Assembly (NCBI RefSeq): GCF_029961155.1
Contig: NZ_JASBRH010000011.1
Span: forward strand, 1 to 64,000
Direction of reading: 5' to 3'
DNA: 64,000 nucleotides
Source of the DNA: Pontibacterium granulatum
GTDB taxonomy: Bacteria > Pseudomonadota > Gammaproteobacteria > Pseudomonadales > Balneatricaceae
Shown: positions 52,722 to 62,548 of the stretch, in pieces
Numbering within the stretch: position 1 is the stretch's first letter
Layout: every line of letters starts with the position of its first letter
Position numbers and translations under genes: made by a program
The notes under the pieces: model-generated
What the model saw: the letters and a program-made list of their open reading frames with translations, nothing else
Database searches by the model: none
What the model was told of the DNA's origin: nothing

Positions 52722-54839
52722 ATGCCGACCATCGACGCACTTTCTGAACGCTTAACTGAGTATCTGGATCAGCAACAGATCCAGCAGGTGCGTCGTGCCT
52801 ATTTCTACGCTGAGCAGGCCCATGATGGCCAACGCCGCAAAAGTGGCGAAGCGTACGTCACTCATCCCCTGGCAGCCGCCAGCATTCTAGCTACCATGCA
52901 CCTCGACCATCAGAGCCTGATGGCGGCGATGCTGCACGATGTGATCGAAGACACCGAAGTGACCTACGAAGGGGTTCACTCCCAGTTTGGTGAGTCGGTG
53001 GCCGATATCGTGGACGGTGTGTCCAAGCTGACCCACCTGGAGTTTGAATCCAAGGCGGAAGCCCAAGCCAGCAACTTCCAGAAGATGGTGCTGGCGATGG
53101 CGGAGGATATCCGCGTTATCCTGGTGAAGCTGGCGGACCGCCTGCATAACATGCGTACCCTGGGGGCCATGCGTCCGGATAAGCAGCGTCGAATTGCCAA
53201 GGAAACCCTGGATATCTACGCGCCGATCGCCGGTCGTCTGGGGATGCGTGATCTGCAGGTGGAACTGGAAGACCTGGCGTTCCAGGCGCATTACCCGATG
53301 CGTGCCAAGTACATTCGTCGTGCGGTGGTGCAGGCCCGTGGTCAGCGCAAGGACATCATCAGCTCCATCCAGGAGACGATCGAGCAACGCCTGCGCCAGG
53401 AAGGTCTGAAAGGCACCGTCTCCGGCCGTGAGAAACACCTCTACAGTATCTACAGTAAGATGAAATCCCAGAACAAGTCGTTCGCCGAGATCATGGACGT
53501 GTTTGCGTTTCGCGTGGTGACCGACAGCGTAGATGACTGCTACCGCGTACTGGGTGCGGTACACAACCTCTACAAGCCGGTGCTGAACCGCTTTAAAGAT
53601 TACATCGCCATCCCGAAATCCAACGGCTACCAGTCCCTGCACACCGACCTGTTTGGCGCCAAGAACATCACCATCGAGGTGCAGATCCGTACCAAAGAGA
53701 TGGATGCGGTGGCCAGTCAAGGTGTGGCGGAACACAGCCACTACAAGGTGTATGGTGACTCGGACAACTCCGACAGCGCCGTGGGCTCCTACAAGCGTGC
53801 CCGCAAGTGGGTACAGGGCCTGCTGGAGATGCAGCAGCGTGCCGGTAACTCCATGGAGTTTATCGAAAGCGTAAAAGAGGACCTGTTCCCCGACGAAGTC
53901 TACGTGTTCACACCTAAAGGCCGTATTCTTGAGCTGCCTGCCGGTTCCACTGCCGTCGACTTCGCCTACGCGGTACACACCGATATCGGTAACTCCTGCG
54001 TATCCTGCCGTATCGACCGCCGTCTGGCGCCACTGTCTCAACGTCTGGAGAACGGCCAGACCGTCGAGATCATCACTACGCCAAGTGCCCAGCCAAACAT
54101 GGCCTGGCTGAACTTCGTGATGACCGGTAAGGCGCGTACCGCAATCCGCCACTTCCTGAAGAACCAGCAGCGTCACGAATCGATCGACCTGGGGCGTCGC
54201 CTGCTGAACCAGTTCCTCAGCAAGTACGGTTCCAATGCAGACGAGATTGACCAGGCCAAGTTGTTGGAGCTGCTGGACGAAGCGGGTTTCAAATCGCTCG
54301 ACGACCTGCTGGAAGATATCGGCATGGGCAACCGCCAGGCGTACGTGGTGGCCCGTCGTCTGCGTCCGGAATCGGACGAAGAGGCTGGCGACCAGCACGG
54401 CAGTCCGTTGTCGATCAAAGGGACCGAAGGCATGGTGCTGCAGTATGCTAAGTGTTGCCGTCCACTGCCGGGAGACGAGATCATCGGTCACATCAGTGCC
54501 GGTAAGGGATTGGTGATCCACCGCACCGCATGCCGCAATATCGGCCACCTGCGGGATGATCCGGGTAAGTGTATCTACCTGGAGTGGTTTGATGGCCTGA
54601 AGGATGAGTTTGTGGCGGAGCTGACCTGTCAGGTGGAATCCCACCGAGGCATTATCGCTGAGCTGGCCACCGTGGCAACCTCAATGGGCGCGGATCTGCA
54701 AGAGATCGACATCGAAGATCACGAAGGCAAGCTGGCCAAGGTGCATATGGAGCTGCTGGTGAAAGACCGTATCCATCTGGCGCGGGTGATGAAGAAGATC
54801 CGTGTTCTGAAAACCGTGAATAAGATCATTCGTCCTTAA
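52722..54839 (+). CDS. spoT: Bifunctional (p)ppGpp synthetase/hydrolase SpoT
   Basis: Makes and mainly degrades the alarmone (p)ppGpp. 705 aa from ATG 52722 (GTG at 52719 is also possible; GGAGG lies just upstream). The hydrolase domain has an intact HD site (His48, His72-Asp73, Glu76-Asp77 in HDVIEDT). A synthetase domain (VFAFRVVTDSVDDCYRVLG, NGYQSLHTDL) is followed by TGS (VFTPKGRILELPAGSTAVDFAYAVHTDIG), a zinc-finger/helical region with AKCCRPLPGDEI, and an ACT domain at the end. Both catalytic halves look intact. The previous gene, rpoZ, is 90 bp upstream. Confidence 0.97.
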   Translation: MPTIDALSERLTEYLDQQQIQQVRRAYFYAEQAHDGQRRKSGEAYVTHPLAAASILATMHLDHQSLMAAMLHDVIEDTEVTYEGVHSQFGESVADIVDGVSKLTHLEFESKAEAQASNFQKMVLAMAEDIRVILVKLADRLHNMRTLGAMRPDKQRRIAKETLDIYAPIAGRLGMRDLQVELEDLAFQAHYPMRAKYIRRAVVQARGQRKDIISSIQETIEQRLRQEGLKGTVSGREKHLYSIYSKMKSQNKSFAEIMDVFAFRVVTDSVDDCYRVLGAVHNLYKPVLNRFKDYIAIPKSNGYQSLHTDLFGAKNITIEVQIRTKEMDAVASQGVAEHSHYKVYGDSDNSDSAVGSYKRARKWVQGLLEMQQRAGNSMEFIESVKEDLFPDEVYVFTPKGRILELPAGSTAVDFAYAVHTDIGNSCVSCRIDRRLAPLSQRLENGQTVEIITTPSAQPNMAWLNFVMTGKARTAIRHFLKNQQRHESIDLGRRLLNQFLSKYGSNADEIDQAKLLELLDEAGFKSLDDLLEDIGMGNRQAYVVARRLRPESDEEAGDQHGSPLSIKGTEGMVLQYAKCCRPLPGDEIIGHISAGKGLVIHRTACRNIGHLRDDPGKCIYLEWFDGLKDEFVAELTCQVESHRGIIAELATVATSMGADLQEIDIEDHEGKLAKVHMELLVKDRIHLARVMKKIRVLKTVNKIIRP

Positions 54840-54858
54840 GATCCCAACAACTAGGCAG

Positions 54859-54882
54859 CGCAGGTAGCCATTGCTACCTGCG
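54859..54882. terminator. Hairpin between spoT and ggt
   Basis: CGCAGGTAGC-CATT-GCTACCTGCG is a perfect 10-bp stem with a 4-base loop between the two convergent genes. No T-run flanks it on either strand, so it may be a weak or factor-assisted terminator. Confidence 0.55.
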
Positions 54883-54893
54883 TACCCCATCCC

Positions 54894-56630
54894 TTAGTTC
54901 CCTTTGGCACTGCCTTCGCGGCGTTTATCCACGGCGCTGTGCCAGACACCGTTTTTATCCTTGTGCATACCGTGCAGGCCGCTGTTCAGGTCGCGCACGT
55001 TTACCGTGTGGCCCATCGCTTCCAGTTCCGGCGCCAGCGCTGCGGCGCCGCTATTCTCTTCCAGCTCGGTGGTGCTGTTGCGGTTGCTGATATGAGGCAG
55101 GTTCACCACCTGTTGCAATGGCAGATTGTGGTTGAGGCTGACTAGCAGGCTTTGTGCCACGTAGTTGATAATGCGGCTGCCACCCGGTGAGCCGATCGCG
55201 GCGATCAACTGATCGTTCTTATCAAACACCATAAACGGCGACATGGAGCTGCGCGGGCGTTTACCCGCCTGCACGCGGTTGGCGATCAGTTCGCCGTCCT
55301 TCTCGGCAACAAAGGAGAAGTCGGTCAGTTGGTTGTTGAGCAGGAAACCGCCCGCCATCAGGGTGGAGCCAAACGCCATCTCGATACTGGTGGTCATGGA
55401 GACAGCGTTCCCCCACTTGTCGACGACCACGAAGTGGCTGGTGGAGGGCAGTTCCGGCGACTGGTCGTCCTGTCGTGCCGGCGCGGACTGAGGATTACCG
55501 GCGGTGGCTTTGCCGCTGTCCATGGCCGGGCTGATCAGCTGGCGACGACGTTCCAGGTAGGTTTCGTCCAGCAGACCTTCAACCGGCACGTCGACAAAGT
55601 CTGCATCGGCCAGGTAACGGGCGCGGTCAGCGTAAGCCAGGCGGGACGCCTGGGTGAAGAGATGATTGAACTGGGCGCCCTGTGGGTCAAGTTCGGCCAG
55701 TGGTTGATTTTCCAGCAGCTTCAGGATCTGCAGCACAGTCACCCCGCCGGAGGTCGGTGGTGGGAAACCACACACCTTGTAGCGCTGGTAGGGCAGGCAG
55801 ATCGGATCTCGCTCCTGGGCGCGGTAGTCGGCCAGGTCATCCAGGCTCAGGTGGCCGGGGTTGTCGTCAGCGGCCTGCACCGAGTTGATGATCTGTCGTG
55901 CCAGAGGGCCAAGGTAAAAATAACCGACACCGCTACGGGCAATGCCGGCCAGCGAATTGGCCAGAACCGGGTTCTTCAGCAGGGTGCCCACAGGCAGTGG
56001 TTCGCCTTCGGGCGTGAAGAAATACTTGCGGGCCGCCACGTAGCGGTCCAAACCCGGGTTGATGCGGGATTTGATCAGCTGGTGCAGGCGAGGGCCGACC
56101 TCAAAACCCTTGCGGGCTTGCTTCACCGTATCGACGTAGAGCAGGTGCCACGGGGTTTTACCGTGTTTGATGTGTGCCAGTTCCAGCATCTTCAGTACAC
56201 CCGGCGTTCCCACCGAGCGCCCACCTACCAGGGCGTCGTACCAGTTCATCGGATCGCCGTCGGGTTTGATAAACAGGTTTTCGTCGGCGGTGGACGGGGC
56301 GGTCTCACGGCCGTCGTAGGCGTAGAGCTGTTTATTTTCGTTATCCCAGTAGAGCATGAAGGCGCCGCCCCCGATGCCGGAGGACTGGGGTTCGACCAGG
56401 GTCAGCATTGCCTGGATCGCCACAGCCGCGTCGGCTGCACTGCCACCACTCTTGAGGATCTTGTAGCCCACTTCGGTAGCCAGCGGGTGTGCAGTGACGG
56501 CCATAAACTGCTGTGCCTGAATTGCCTCGCTGTGTTGCTCACCGGTGGCTGATTCCGGTGCCTGGTCCTCGTTTAGCGCCCAGACCGGGGAGGAAACAAT
56601 TAAAAAGCAGAAAAAGAGCAGGCGGATCAT
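54894..56630 (-). CDS. ggt: Gamma-glutamyltransferase (glutathione hydrolase)
   Basis: Periplasmic enzyme that removes or transfers the gamma-glutamyl group of glutathione. 578 aa from the ATG at 56630, preceded by GGAGGGA; an upstream ATG adding 12 residues is less likely because MIRLLFFCFLIVSSPVWA is a proper signal peptide. Thr397 in PSTSHFVVVD is the predicted self-cleavage and catalytic residue that starts the small subunit. Other signatures: PLATEVGYKIL, GGSAADAAVA, PQSSGIGGGAFML, and near the end GSPGGSRIINYV. It is alone in its transcription unit. Confidence 0.95.
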   Translation of the reverse strand: MIRLLFFCFLIVSSPVWALNEDQAPESATGEQHSEAIQAQQFMAVTAHPLATEVGYKILKSGGSAADAAVAIQAMLTLVEPQSSGIGGGAFMLYWDNENKQLYAYDGRETAPSTADENLFIKPDGDPMNWYDALVGGRSVGTPGVLKMLELAHIKHGKTPWHLLYVDTVKQARKGFEVGPRLHQLIKSRINPGLDRYVAARKYFFTPEGEPLPVGTLLKNPVLANSLAGIARSGVGYFYLGPLARQIINSVQAADDNPGHLSLDDLADYRAQERDPICLPYQRYKVCGFPPPTSGGVTVLQILKLLENQPLAELDPQGAQFNHLFTQASRLAYADRARYLADADFVDVPVEGLLDETYLERRRQLISPAMDSGKATAGNPQSAPARQDDQSPELPSTSHFVVVDKWGNAVSMTTSIEMAFGSTLMAGGFLLNNQLTDFSFVAEKDGELIANRVQAGKRPRSSMSPFMVFDKNDQLIAAIGSPGGSRIINYVAQSLLVSLNHNLPLQQVVNLPHISNRNSTTELEENSGAAALAPELEAMGHTVNVRDLNSGLHGMHKDKNGVWHSAVDKRREGSAKGN

Positions 56631-56823
56631 GATTCCCTCCTGGAAATGGCTAAAAAAGCACAGCATACGTTGCTGAAAGCTATGTATTTACGGTAGGTTA
56701 GGCGTTAACGAACACTTTGTCATATATAGATCGGGAATCCTGTTCTCCCGGTACTCGTAGCTCTGTCTGGTGAGGATTAGCCGGATGGATTACAAGACAT
56801 AAATCCTAGCTGGAGATAAAACA

Positions 56824-58137
56824 TTGTCTTTAGGCGTTCAAGCAGCACCGGAGGGACAAGACGGCAGTCTGGCGCGTCTGGTGTTGATGCATGATAAGGA
56901 AGGCAAGGTTCTGGCGCTGTTACCGGCCACAACCCTGCTTAATCTGGCCAATGTCTGGAAACTGACGGGACGTCAGCTGCAACCGGTAAAGGGGGCAGAT
57001 GCAGAGCGTTTCTTCGGTCAGGAAGCGGTGCAGACCGCCAATGGTTTCCGCAAGCTGGCCCAGCTGCCGCTGCTGGTGGATGAGGGCTGCCTGCAGTATC
57101 CAACGCTGCAGGTGAATGAGCCGTTCTCCTCCACTCGCTGGGAGGTGGGTGCCGATCTGCTGAAAGACGCGAAACACGGCAAGTTGGCAACTGCACCCGC
57201 CGAGATTGCGCTGCAGGCACCTCAGGGGGAGGACGAAGCGGTGATTACCAGTGCGGTGAAGAAGTTCACCAAGCTGCGTATCCAGCAGCGTCTGGAAGAT
57301 ACCCTCGGCCTGCCATCCATGTCGCCAACCACCCAGAAGATTTTGATGTTGCGCTCCGACCCGGATGCCGAAATTGAGGATCTGGTGGATGTGGTCCGCG
57401 TCGATCCAAGTCTGTCGGCTCAGGTGATGAGCTGGGCAGCATCGCCTTACTATGCCGCGCCGGGTGAAGTCAGCTCCATTGAGGATGCCGTATCCCGGGT
57501 GTTGGGTTTTGAGCTGGTGGTAAACATGGCATTGGGTACCGCCATGGGCCAGATGCTGAATGTACCGGCCAACGGCCCGCGTGGCGGCACCCCATACTGG
57601 CTGCAGGCGGTGTACTGTGCGACGCTGTCCGAAAAGCTGTGTAAGCAGATTCCACTGGAAAAACGCCCGAAACCGGGCTTGGCTTACCTGAGTGGCCTGC
57701 TGCATAACTTCGGTTATCTGCTGCTGGCGCACCTGTTCCCGCCACAGTTTGCATTGTTGTCACGTTACATCGAGGCGAATCCGCATTTCAGCCTGGAAGC
57801 GATCGAACAGCAGGTGATCAATGTCACCCGCGAACAGATCGGCGGTTGGTTGCTGTCCAGCTGGGCCTTGCCGGCTGAGGTGTGTGATGCGATCCGCTAC
57901 CAGAACCAGTTGGAGCATGCCGGTGATCATGCGGCGTATGTGAAGTTGCTGTATGTGGCCAACCGCCTGTTGCGTCAGCAGGGATTGAGCGACGGGCCGC
58001 TGGAGGATGTCTCCGATGCGTTGCTGGCTGATCTGGGGCTCAGTCGTAAGGTGGCCAACGACACGCTGAAAGCGCTGTTAAAAGACGACGCGGCGATCCG
58101 CGAACTGACTAAACTACTTGAAGGTGGTCGGAGCTGA
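56824..58137 (+). CDS. HDOD-domain signalling protein with N-terminal YbaK-like domain
   Basis: 437 aa from a TTG start; GGAG lies 8 bases before it. Residues about 15-150 resemble a YbaK/ProX deacylase fold (ARLVLMHDKEGKVLALLPATTLLNL, GFRKLAQLPLLVDEG), probably without activity. Residues about 155-370 form an HDOD domain (LPSMSPTTQKILMLRSDPDAEIEDLVDVVRVDPSLSAQVM, SGLLHNFGYLL). HDOD proteins relay signals, often near chemotaxis or c-di-GMP circuits, but this one has no informative neighbour. Start choice is moderately sure; no upstream ATG exists in frame. Confidence 0.85.
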   Translation: MSLGVQAAPEGQDGSLARLVLMHDKEGKVLALLPATTLLNLANVWKLTGRQLQPVKGADAERFFGQEAVQTANGFRKLAQLPLLVDEGCLQYPTLQVNEPFSSTRWEVGADLLKDAKHGKLATAPAEIALQAPQGEDEAVITSAVKKFTKLRIQQRLEDTLGLPSMSPTTQKILMLRSDPDAEIEDLVDVVRVDPSLSAQVMSWAASPYYAAPGEVSSIEDAVSRVLGFELVVNMALGTAMGQMLNVPANGPRGGTPYWLQAVYCATLSEKLCKQIPLEKRPKPGLAYLSGLLHNFGYLLLAHLFPPQFALLSRYIEANPHFSLEAIEQQVINVTREQIGGWLLSSWALPAEVCDAIRYQNQLEHAGDHAAYVKLLYVANRLLRQQGLSDGPLEDVSDALLADLGLSRKVANDTLKALLKDDAAIRELTKLLEGGRS

Positions 58138-58222
58138 TTGCTCCGGCCACCGCCCTCTGTTTTATTCCTCGTTGATTCAGAGAAACAAACCTCGGGCGGC
58201 AATCGGACTGCTGCTTGCGGTG

Positions 58223-60139
58223 TTAGCCGTTGAGCTCTTCTTCTAAAATCTCCAGCGCTTCCTGCTGTTCCATCCACAACTCTTCAGTCTCTTCCGCGTT
58301 GCGCTTCAGATCCGCCTGTTGTTGCAGCAGGGTTTTCAGCTCGTTCTTGCGGCTGTCTTCGTAGATTGCCGGGTCGGCCAGTGCAGATTCCACCTCGGCC
58401 AGTTCGCTCTGGTACTTGTCCAGGGCCTTTTCCAGCTTCTCCAGTTGCTTCCTAAGCGGGCTGAGCTTCTTGCGCTTCTCCGCCTCCAGGCGTTTCTGCT
58501 CCTTCTTCTCGGCCGCGCTGAGGGAGCGGTTTTCACGCTCCACTACCGGTTCGCTACTCTGTTGCTGGCGTTTGTTCTCGGTCAGCCAGCGCTGGTAGTC
58601 GTCTAGGTCGCCCTGGAACTCGGTTACCGCACCATCGGCAACCAGCAGAAACTCGTCCACGGTATTGCGGAGCAGGTGACGGTCGTGGGACACCAGGATC
58701 AGGGCGCCGTTGAAAGTCTGCAGGGCCAGGGTCAGGGCGTGACGGACTTCCAGGTCCAGGTGGTTGGTCGGTTCGTCCATCAGCAGCAGGTTGGGTTTCT
58801 GCCAGGCGATCAGCGCCAGGGCCACTCGCGCTTTTTCACCGCCGGAGAAACGTTTTACCGGGTCCAGGGCGTCATCGCCAAGGAAACCAAACGAGCCGAG
58901 GAAATCGCGGATCTCCTGATCGGAGGCGTTGGGCGAGATGCGCTTGATATGCAACAGTGGGGAGGCTTCCAGATCCAGCGCTTCCAGCTGGTGCTGGGCA
59001 AAGTAACCGATCTTCAGGTGTTCACCGGCTTGGGTATCACCACCCACCAGTTTGATGTCCCCCACCAGGGTTTTGATCAGGGTGGATTTACCGGCACCGT
59101 TTGGACCTAACAGACCGATACGCGCGCCCGGCTGCAACGTCAGACCAACGTTGTTAAGGATCACCTTGTCGCTGTAACCACACTGCGCTTCGCGCAAGTC
59201 GAGCAGGGGGTGGGAGATTTTGTCAGATTCGCGGAAGCTGAAATTGAACGGGCTGTCCACGTGGGCCGGGGCGATCTTTTCCATCCGCTCCAGCTCTTTG
59301 ATACGGCTTTGTGCCTGCTTGGCCTTGGTGGCCTTGGCGCGGAAGCGACGGACGAAGTCCTCAATCTCGTGGATACGGGCCTGCTGCTTCTCAAACGCCG
59401 CCTGCTGCTGGGCCAGCTTGCTGGCACGCAGGACTTCGAACTGGCTGTAGTTGCCCTTGTAGAGCTCCAGTTTCTGGTTGTAGAGGTGGGCGATATGACC
59501 CACCACGTTATCCAGGAAGTCGCGGTCGTGGGAGATCAGGATGATCGATCCCTGATATTGGCGCAGCCACTGCTCCAGCCAGATGGTGGCATCCAGATCC
59601 AAGTGGTTGGTCGGTTCGTCCAGCAACAGCAGATCGGAGCGGCACATCAGTGCCTGTGCCAGGTTCAGACGGATACGCCAGCCACCGGAGAAGTCTTTCA
59701 CCGCGCGTTGGGCATCGCTGGTACTGAAACCCAGTCCGGCCAGCAATTGATAGGCACGGGACTCGGCGGTGTACCCCTCGAGGGTTTCCAGTTCGGCGTG
59801 CAGCTCGGCGATGCGGTGATTATCATGTTCTGCTTCCGCCTGGGCCAAAGCCTGCTGTACGCGGCGCAATTCCGGATCACCGTCCAGCACGTATTCCAGC
59901 GCACTGCGGTCGGTGGCGGATACCTCCTGGGCCATATGGGCGATGCGCAGCTGGCCGGGCAGGTAAAGATCACCTTTGTCGGCATGCAGTTCGCCCAGCA
60001 GCAGTTTGAACAGGGAGGACTTGCCGACGCCGTTGGCGCCAATCAGGCCGACCTTCCAGCCGCTGTGGATAGTAAGATTGGCATCCTCTAGCAGAAACTG
60101 AGTGCCGCGGTGTAAGCTGATGTCTTGTAACTGGATCAT
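58223..60139 (-). CDS. yheS: ABC-F ATPase, YheS-like
   Basis: Soluble ATPase with two ABC cassettes and no membrane domain; ABC-F proteins act at the ribosomal E site. 638 aa from ATG 60139 (MIQLQDISLHRG). Walker A motifs GANGVGKSS and GPNGAGKST, signatures FSGGWRIRL and FSGGEKARV, both followed by LLLLDEPTNHLDL or LLLMDEPTNHLDL. The linker between cassettes and a C-terminal coiled coil (LEKLEKALDKYQSEL) match YheS. It starts 22 bp from the divergent TIGR02444 gene. Confidence 0.93.
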   Translation of the reverse strand: MIQLQDISLHRGTQFLLEDANLTIHSGWKVGLIGANGVGKSSLFKLLLGELHADKGDLYLPGQLRIAHMAQEVSATDRSALEYVLDGDPELRRVQQALAQAEAEHDNHRIAELHAELETLEGYTAESRAYQLLAGLGFSTSDAQRAVKDFSGGWRIRLNLAQALMCRSDLLLLDEPTNHLDLDATIWLEQWLRQYQGSIILISHDRDFLDNVVGHIAHLYNQKLELYKGNYSQFEVLRASKLAQQQAAFEKQQARIHEIEDFVRRFRAKATKAKQAQSRIKELERMEKIAPAHVDSPFNFSFRESDKISHPLLDLREAQCGYSDKVILNNVGLTLQPGARIGLLGPNGAGKSTLIKTLVGDIKLVGGDTQAGEHLKIGYFAQHQLEALDLEASPLLHIKRISPNASDQEIRDFLGSFGFLGDDALDPVKRFSGGEKARVALALIAWQKPNLLLMDEPTNHLDLEVRHALTLALQTFNGALILVSHDRHLLRNTVDEFLLVADGAVTEFQGDLDDYQRWLTENKRQQQSSEPVVERENRSLSAAEKKEQKRLEAEKRKKLSPLRKQLEKLEKALDKYQSELAEVESALADPAIYEDSRKNELKTLLQQQADLKRNAEETEELWMEQQEALEILEEELNG

Positions 60140-60161
60140 GGGCGCGGATTGTAGCATAGCA

Positions 60162-60677
60162 ATGAAACTCGAAAACGCTCTTTGGCACTATGCCGTGCGG
60201 CTTTATCGCCAGGATGGGGTGGAGCAGGCCTGCCTGACCCTGCAAGAGGCGGGGCTTAGTATCAACCGGCTGCTGCTCTGCTGCTGGTTGGGGCAGGACG
60301 CGGGCCGCCGGTTGGCACTGGATCAACTGGAAGCAGCAACTACCTGGCAGACCGATATCACCCACCCGATGCGTGCACTGCGCTACGCGGTGCGTCCGCA
60401 CAAGCAGCAGGACGACAGCTATCAGGCCGTCTACGCCGCCATGCGCAAGGCGGAACTGGCCTGTGAGCAGGTGGAGCTGGCCCTGATGTGTGAAGCTGCG
60501 GATGCCATGAATCAGGCCGAGACCGGTGTGGATCTGTTGCTGGAAAACCTTGCCTGCTACCTGAATGCTTGTACACTGAAACAGATGAGCCCGGTGGTGG
60601 ATGCTTTGGAAACGGTGCTCCGGACAGTGTATCCGGCGCTACCGGAAGACTGGCAGACGGGACTGCCACTGCATTGA
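60162..60677 (+). CDS. TIGR02444 (DUF2390) family protein
   Basis: 171 aa from ATG 60162; an upstream in-frame ATG lies in the divergent yheS gene and is rejected. The opening MKLENALWHYAVRLYRQDGVEQACLTLQ and the all-helical make-up match the TIGR02444 family, whose function is unknown. Pseudomonas genomes keep the same block (YheS-like ATPase, this type of gene, FKBP isomerase, AlgQ). Confidence 0.85.
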   Translation: MKLENALWHYAVRLYRQDGVEQACLTLQEAGLSINRLLLCCWLGQDAGRRLALDQLEAATTWQTDITHPMRALRYAVRPHKQQDDSYQAVYAAMRKAELACEQVELALMCEAADAMNQAETGVDLLLENLACYLNACTLKQMSPVVDALETVLRTVYPALPEDWQTGLPLH

Positions 60678-60766
60678 GGCAACAAGGGCGAATGGCCTGT
60701 AGGGAATTGAACTTTTCAGCGCCTCACCCCACTAACCATCCATGTGGAAAACACAATAAGGATACA

Positions 60767-61477
60767 ATGATGAAAAAAACTTGGCTGGCTGCCGCGCTTG
60801 CGACAGCGCTAACTGCGCCTTCGGCGTTTGCCTTTGAACTGACGACCGAACAGCAGAAACTGAGCTACAGCCTGGGCCTGATTGTTGGTGGACAGTTGAA
60901 ACAGGACGTTCAGGATGTGGATCTGGAAGCGTTCCAGCAGGGCGTTCAGACGATCTACAAGGATGGTGAACCGCTGCTGACACCGGAGCAGGTGAATCAG
61001 GTGATGCAGGCGTTCCAGCAGCGCAAGATGGAAGAGAAGCGTCAGGCCATTGCCAAACTGGCCCAGGAAAACCTGGAAAAAGGCCAGGCCTACATGGCTG
61101 AAAACGGCAAGAAAGACGGCGTGACTACGACCGAATCCGGTCTGCAGTACGAACAGCTGCAAGCGGGTAACGGTAAGAAGCCAGCGGCGACCGACAACGT
61201 GGAAGTACATTACCGCGGTACGCTGGTTGACGGTACAGAATTCGACAGCTCCTACGCCCGTGGCGAGACGGTAACCTTCCCGCTGAACGGTGTGATCCCA
61301 GGCTGGACTGAAGGTGTACAGCTGATGGACGAAGGCAGTAAAGCACGTCTGGTAATCCCATCCGAACTGGCCTACGGCCCGGGCGGTATGGGCAATGCGA
61401 TCGGTCCTAACGAAACACTGGTATTCGAGATCGAGCTGCTGAAGATCCTGCCTGCAACTGAAGCCGCTGCTCAGTAA
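60767..61477 (+). CDS. FKBP-type peptidyl-prolyl isomerase, periplasmic (FkpA/Mip-like)
   Basis: Folding helper of the periplasm or outer membrane. 236 aa from the first of two tandem ATGs, with AAGG 7 bases upstream. Signal peptide MMKKTWLAAALATALTAPSAFA, then a helical dimerisation domain (LSYSLGLIVGGQLKQDV, QRKMEEKRQAIA). The FKBP domain has VEVHYRGTLVDGTEFDSSY, VIPGWTEGVQLM, LAYGPGGMG and VFEIELLKI. All FK506-site aromatic residues appear present. Confidence 0.93.
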   Translation: MMKKTWLAAALATALTAPSAFAFELTTEQQKLSYSLGLIVGGQLKQDVQDVDLEAFQQGVQTIYKDGEPLLTPEQVNQVMQAFQQRKMEEKRQAIAKLAQENLEKGQAYMAENGKKDGVTTTESGLQYEQLQAGNGKKPAATDNVEVHYRGTLVDGTEFDSSYARGETVTFPLNGVIPGWTEGVQLMDEGSKARLVIPSELAYGPGGMGNAIGPNETLVFEIELLKILPATEAAAQ

Positions 61478-61493
61478 GCACGCTCCCCAGATA

Positions 61494-61531
61494 CAAAAAA
61501 GGCCGCGTTCCGAAAGGTTCGCGGCCTTTTT
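61494..61531. terminator. Bidirectional terminator
   Basis: AGGCCGCG (61500-61507) pairs with CGCGGCCT (61520-61527), with six A residues before and five T residues after. It ends the FKBP gene and the convergent WD40 gene. Confidence 0.93.
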
Positions 61532-61546
61532 GTTCTTTGAAGAGAC

Positions 61547-62524
61547 TTAACGCAGCACGTTCATAATGCCATTGGACGCCAGCGCGTAGTACTGCCCCGC
61601 GCCAAAACCGACCGCATAGACACCTGCGTGAACCGGGCCGTAAGGATCACGACGGTGGACGCGCCAGGCTTTCAGCTCCTGGCCGGTGCGGACATCCCAC
61701 AATTGCACAAGGCCGGAGGCGGTGCCGGTGAGCAGGCGGTCGCTGTTTTTGGAGAAGCGGGCGCTGAGGTAGCTGACACGCTTACGGAAGAAGTCCGCCG
61801 ACGTACTGAGGGAATGTTTCACCTGGCCGGTATTGGTATCCCAGATCACCGCCTTATCCAGGCTGCCGGAACTGAAGGCCCACTGACCGTTAGGGGAGAG
61901 CGCAACCGTGTCGACGACGTTGCCGAACTCCAGCTCCTGTAGAAGTTCGCCGCTTTCCACGCTCCACAGCTTGGCTTTGTAGGCGTCTGAGCCGGTAATG
62001 GCCAGTTGTGCGTCAGGGCTGAGGTCTACGCTGCGCACACGTCCTTGGTGGCGGAAGACGCGGCGTTCACCGCCGTTCTTGGCGTCAAAGTAGACAGCGG
62101 TATGGTTGGCCAGCCCCAGCAGCGCGAAGTTGCCGTTTGGGGAGAGATCCATCTGCAGGATTTCGGCCGGGGAACTCCAGAAGCCCGCCGGTTGGCCATT
62201 GTTGACGTTCCACAGTACCAGATCCTGCTGGTTGGCGGTGGCGGCGTAGTTCTCATCCGGGGAGATCGCCGTCGCCGCAATCAGACTGAACTCATTCGCC
62301 TTATGGTTCCAGTTGTACTCGCGTGCATGCTTACGCAGATCCCACAGGCTGCCTCCGTGGTTAAACGAACCCAGGGTTGCGAAGTTGCCTGATTCCGAGA
62401 TTGCCGCGGAGTACGCGCCTGTAACCGCGTACTCTTTCCAATCCGCGGGTGGACTGCCGGTGTTGCAGCCCGAGAGTATCAGGGCGAGCGAAATGCCCGT
62501 CAGAACACGGTGCGCGTTGCGCAT
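61547..62524 (-). CDS. WD40-repeat lipoprotein
   Basis: 325 aa with a lipoprotein signal peptide (ALILSGC lipobox), so likely attached to the outer membrane and facing the periplasm. The rest consists of WD40-like blades, for example LSPNGNFALLGL, LSPDAQLAITGSDAYKAKLWSVESGELL, LSPNGQWAFSSGSLDKAVIWDTNTGQV and DRLLTGTASGLVQLWDVRTGQEL. These form a propeller of about seven blades. No partner is known; it shares a terminator with the FKBP gene and follows rsd. Confidence 0.88.
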   Translation of the reverse strand: MRNAHRVLTGISLALILSGCNTGSPPADWKEYAVTGAYSAAISESGNFATLGSFNHGGSLWDLRKHAREYNWNHKANEFSLIAATAISPDENYAATANQQDLVLWNVNNGQPAGFWSSPAEILQMDLSPNGNFALLGLANHTAVYFDAKNGGERRVFRHQGRVRSVDLSPDAQLAITGSDAYKAKLWSVESGELLQELEFGNVVDTVALSPNGQWAFSSGSLDKAVIWDTNTGQVKHSLSTSADFFRKRVSYLSARFSKNSDRLLTGTASGLVQLWDVRTGQELKAWRVHRRDPYGPVHAGVYAVGFGAGQYYALASNGIMNVLR

Positions 62525-62548
62525 CAGTACCGCCTTGTAGATCTGATG

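Noticed and set aside
52887..54644. Minus-strand 585-codon open frame opposite spoT
   Set aside because: Lies entirely antisense to an intact spoT; His/Gln/Val-rich composition is typical of the shadow of a high-GC gene.
55329..56552. Plus-strand 407-codon open frame opposite ggt
   Set aside because: Antisense to a complete gamma-glutamyltransferase with intact catalytic motifs.
59210..60091. Plus-strand 293-codon open frame opposite yheS
   Set aside because: Antisense shadow of the two ABC cassettes; no start signal.
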